Notes under the pieces: model-generated
What the model was told of the DNA's origin: nothing
Seen by the model: only the letters and a program-made list of their open reading frames with translations
Database searches by the model: none
Translations under genes and position numbers: made by a program
From: Oscillospiraceae bacterium
GTDB lineage: Bacteria > Bacillota > Clostridia > Oscillospirales > Ruminococcaceae
Reading direction: 5' to 3'
Assembly (NCBI GenBank): GCA_900770195.1
Contig: CAAGJI010000003.1
Location: 1-64,000, forward strand
Length of the DNA stretch: 64,000 bases
Shown here: positions 63,042-64,000 of the stretch, piece by piece
Numbering within the stretch: position 1 is the stretch's first letter
How the letters are laid out: each line of letters opens with the position of its first letter

Positions 63042-63077
63042 AAACGGTATTTTCTAAAAAGAAATGCCGTTTTTTTG
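63042..63077 (+). terminator. Intrinsic terminator after the LRR-dockerin gene
   Basis: AAACGGTATTT pairs with AAATGCCGTTT (one G-T pair) and is followed by a T-run. Confidence 0.85.
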
Positions 63078-63107
63078 TAAAAAAATAAAAAAATTATATT
63101 TTACCCC

Positions 63108-63136
63108 TTGAAAAAAATATGAAAATGTTGTACAAT
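63108..63136 (+). promoter_or_regulatory. Promoter of pgk
   Basis: TTGAAA (63108-63113) and TACAAT (63131-63136) are 17 bp apart, 61 bp before the pgk ATG. Confidence 0.72.
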
Positions 63137-63197
63137 ATATAGTGGGTGGTTAGCACTCGATAAATATATAAAATTAAATGAAAGGATGTCACTTATA

Positions 63198-64000
63198 ATG
63201 GCAGGATTAAACAAAGTTACGGTTGATGATATTAATGTTAAGGGCAAGAAAGTTCTTGTTCGTGTTGACTTTAATGTACCGTTAAAAGATGGCGTAATTA
63301 CAAATGACAACAGAATTCAGGCAGCTTTGCCTACAATCAAGAAACTCGTTAGCGATGGCGGCAAGGTAGTACTTTGCTCACATCTTGGAAAACCTAAGAA
63401 CGGTCCTGAAGATAAGTTCTCACTTGCTCCTGCAGCTGCAAGACTTGCTGAACTTCTCAGTGATACAAAGGTTACATTTGCAAAAGATGATACAGTAACA
63501 GGCGAAAATGCAAAGAAAGCTGTTGCTGAAATGAAAGACGGCGAAATCGTTGTACTTGAAAATACAAGATTCCGTGGTGCTGAAGAAACAAAGAACGGCG
63601 AAGCTTTCGCAAAGGAACTCGCAGATCTCGTTGATGATGAAGTTTTTGTTATGGATGCTTTCGGTTCAGCACACAGAGCACACGCTTCAACAGAAGGCGT
63701 TACAAAGTTCGTTAAGGAAACAGCAGTTGGTTACCTTATGCAGAAGGAAATCAAGTTCCTCGGAAATGCAGTTGAAGACCCTGTAAGACCTTTCGTTGCT
63801 ATTCTCGGCGGTGCTAAGGTTGCAGATAAACTTAATGTTATCAATAACCTTATTGACAAGTGCGATACTCTTATTATCGGCGGTGGTATGGCTTACACAT
63901 TCCTTAAAGCTAAGGGATATGAAATCGGTACATCACTTGTTGATGACGAAAAGCTTGACTATTGCAGAGATATGATAAAGAAAGCTGAAGAAGCAGGCAA
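63198..64000 (+). CDS. pgk: Phosphoglycerate kinase (3' end outside the window)
   Basis: The first 267 codons are present and open to the window edge. The N-terminal VLVRVDFNVPLKDG and the following NDNRI, HLGKP and FVAILGGAKVADKL blocks identify Pgk, which makes ATP from 1,3-bisphosphoglycerate. The full protein should have about 400 residues. AAAGGATG lies before the start. Confidence 0.96.
   Translation, partial: MAGLNKVTVDDINVKGKKVLVRVDFNVPLKDGVITNDNRIQAALPTIKKLVSDGGKVVLCSHLGKPKNGPEDKFSLAPAAARLAELLSDTKVTFAKDDTVTGENAKKAVAEMKDGEIVVLENTRFRGAEETKNGEAFAKELADLVDDEVFVMDAFGSAHRAHASTEGVTKFVKETAVGYLMQKEIKFLGNAVEDPVRPFVAILGGAKVADKLNVINNLIDKCDTLIIGGGMAYTFLKAKGYEIGTSLVDDEKLDYCRDMIKKAEEAG

Noticed and set aside
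63150..63158. CIRCE-like half-site TTAGCACTC before pgk
   Set aside because: The matching GAGTGCTAA arm nine bases on is absent, so an HrcA operator is not supported.

Overview
The window is AT-rich and has the gene content of an anaerobic, low-GC, Gram-positive Clostridia member. The best fit is a cellulosome-forming Ruminococcus or a close relative. This rests on three secreted proteins ending in dockerin modules (a GH48 cellulase, a two-domain pectate lyase and a leucine-rich-repeat protein), spore genes (cotJABC, spoIIR), a ferredoxin-dependent 2-oxoacid oxidoreductase and Thr-rich linkers typical of ruminococcal fibrolytic enzymes. The genus is an inference; there is no rRNA in the window. 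I saw no CRISPR array, prophage or insertion sequence.

Layout. 1-3.5 kb: a P-loop ATPase followed by the four subunits of a KOR/VOR-type oxidoreductase. 3.5-8.3 kb, minus strand: a Gld-like ABC export system (ATPase, permease, GldG-like and DUF4340 proteins). 8.9-11.6 kb: the GH48-dockerin enzyme behind a consensus promoter and a long leader. 11.6-12.7 kb, minus: cotJABC. 12.9-14.9 kb: spoIIR, then infC-rpmI-rplT with a structured leader and an ATA start codon for infC. 15-34.4 kb: seventeen codirectional housekeeping genes (an RNA methyltransferase, dprA, topA, trmFO, plsX, rnc, a radical-SAM gene, smc, ftsY, rdgB, yhbY, nadD, yqeK, an LCP protein, rsfS, a small membrane protein, leuS). 34.6-41 kb: rpsU (57 codons), yqeG, aroQ, an M24 peptidase, efp, an acidic zinc-ribbon protein, glyA, a 210-bp cluster of consecutive palindromes, and rarA. 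41.6-45.1 kb: a PL1+PL9+dockerin pectate lyase. 45.3-48.5 kb: a nitrogen-sensing locus with two PII proteins, an ammonium transporter with a hairpin-rich leader, and a pyridoxamine kinase on the other strand. 48.7-49.2 kb, minus: three tRNA-Ser genes, two of them a promoter-plus-tRNA duplication. 49.3-54.4 kb, minus: mtaB-purL. 54.7-64 kb: a Crh-like HPr paralogue, an orphan PBP5 C-terminal-domain protein, pgi, a small P-loop protein, yceD-rpmF, der-plsY-gpsA, the LRR-dockerin protein, and pgk, which runs off the window end.

How it fits together. The dockerin proteins should plug into a scaffoldin encoded elsewhere and break down cellulose and pectin outside the cell. Pgi and Pgk feed the sugars into glycolysis, and the oxidoreductase handles 2-oxoacids with ferredoxin as acceptor. 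Amt plus two PII proteins, neither with the usual uridylylated tyrosine, take up and sense ammonium. The long central run couples translation, lipid synthesis, RNA modification and chromosome segregation. Most non-coding space can be assigned to sigma-A-like promoters with 16-18 bp spacers and to intrinsic terminators. The exceptions (amt leader, rpsU leader, pre-der inverted repeat, palindrome cluster after glyA) are listed as findings.
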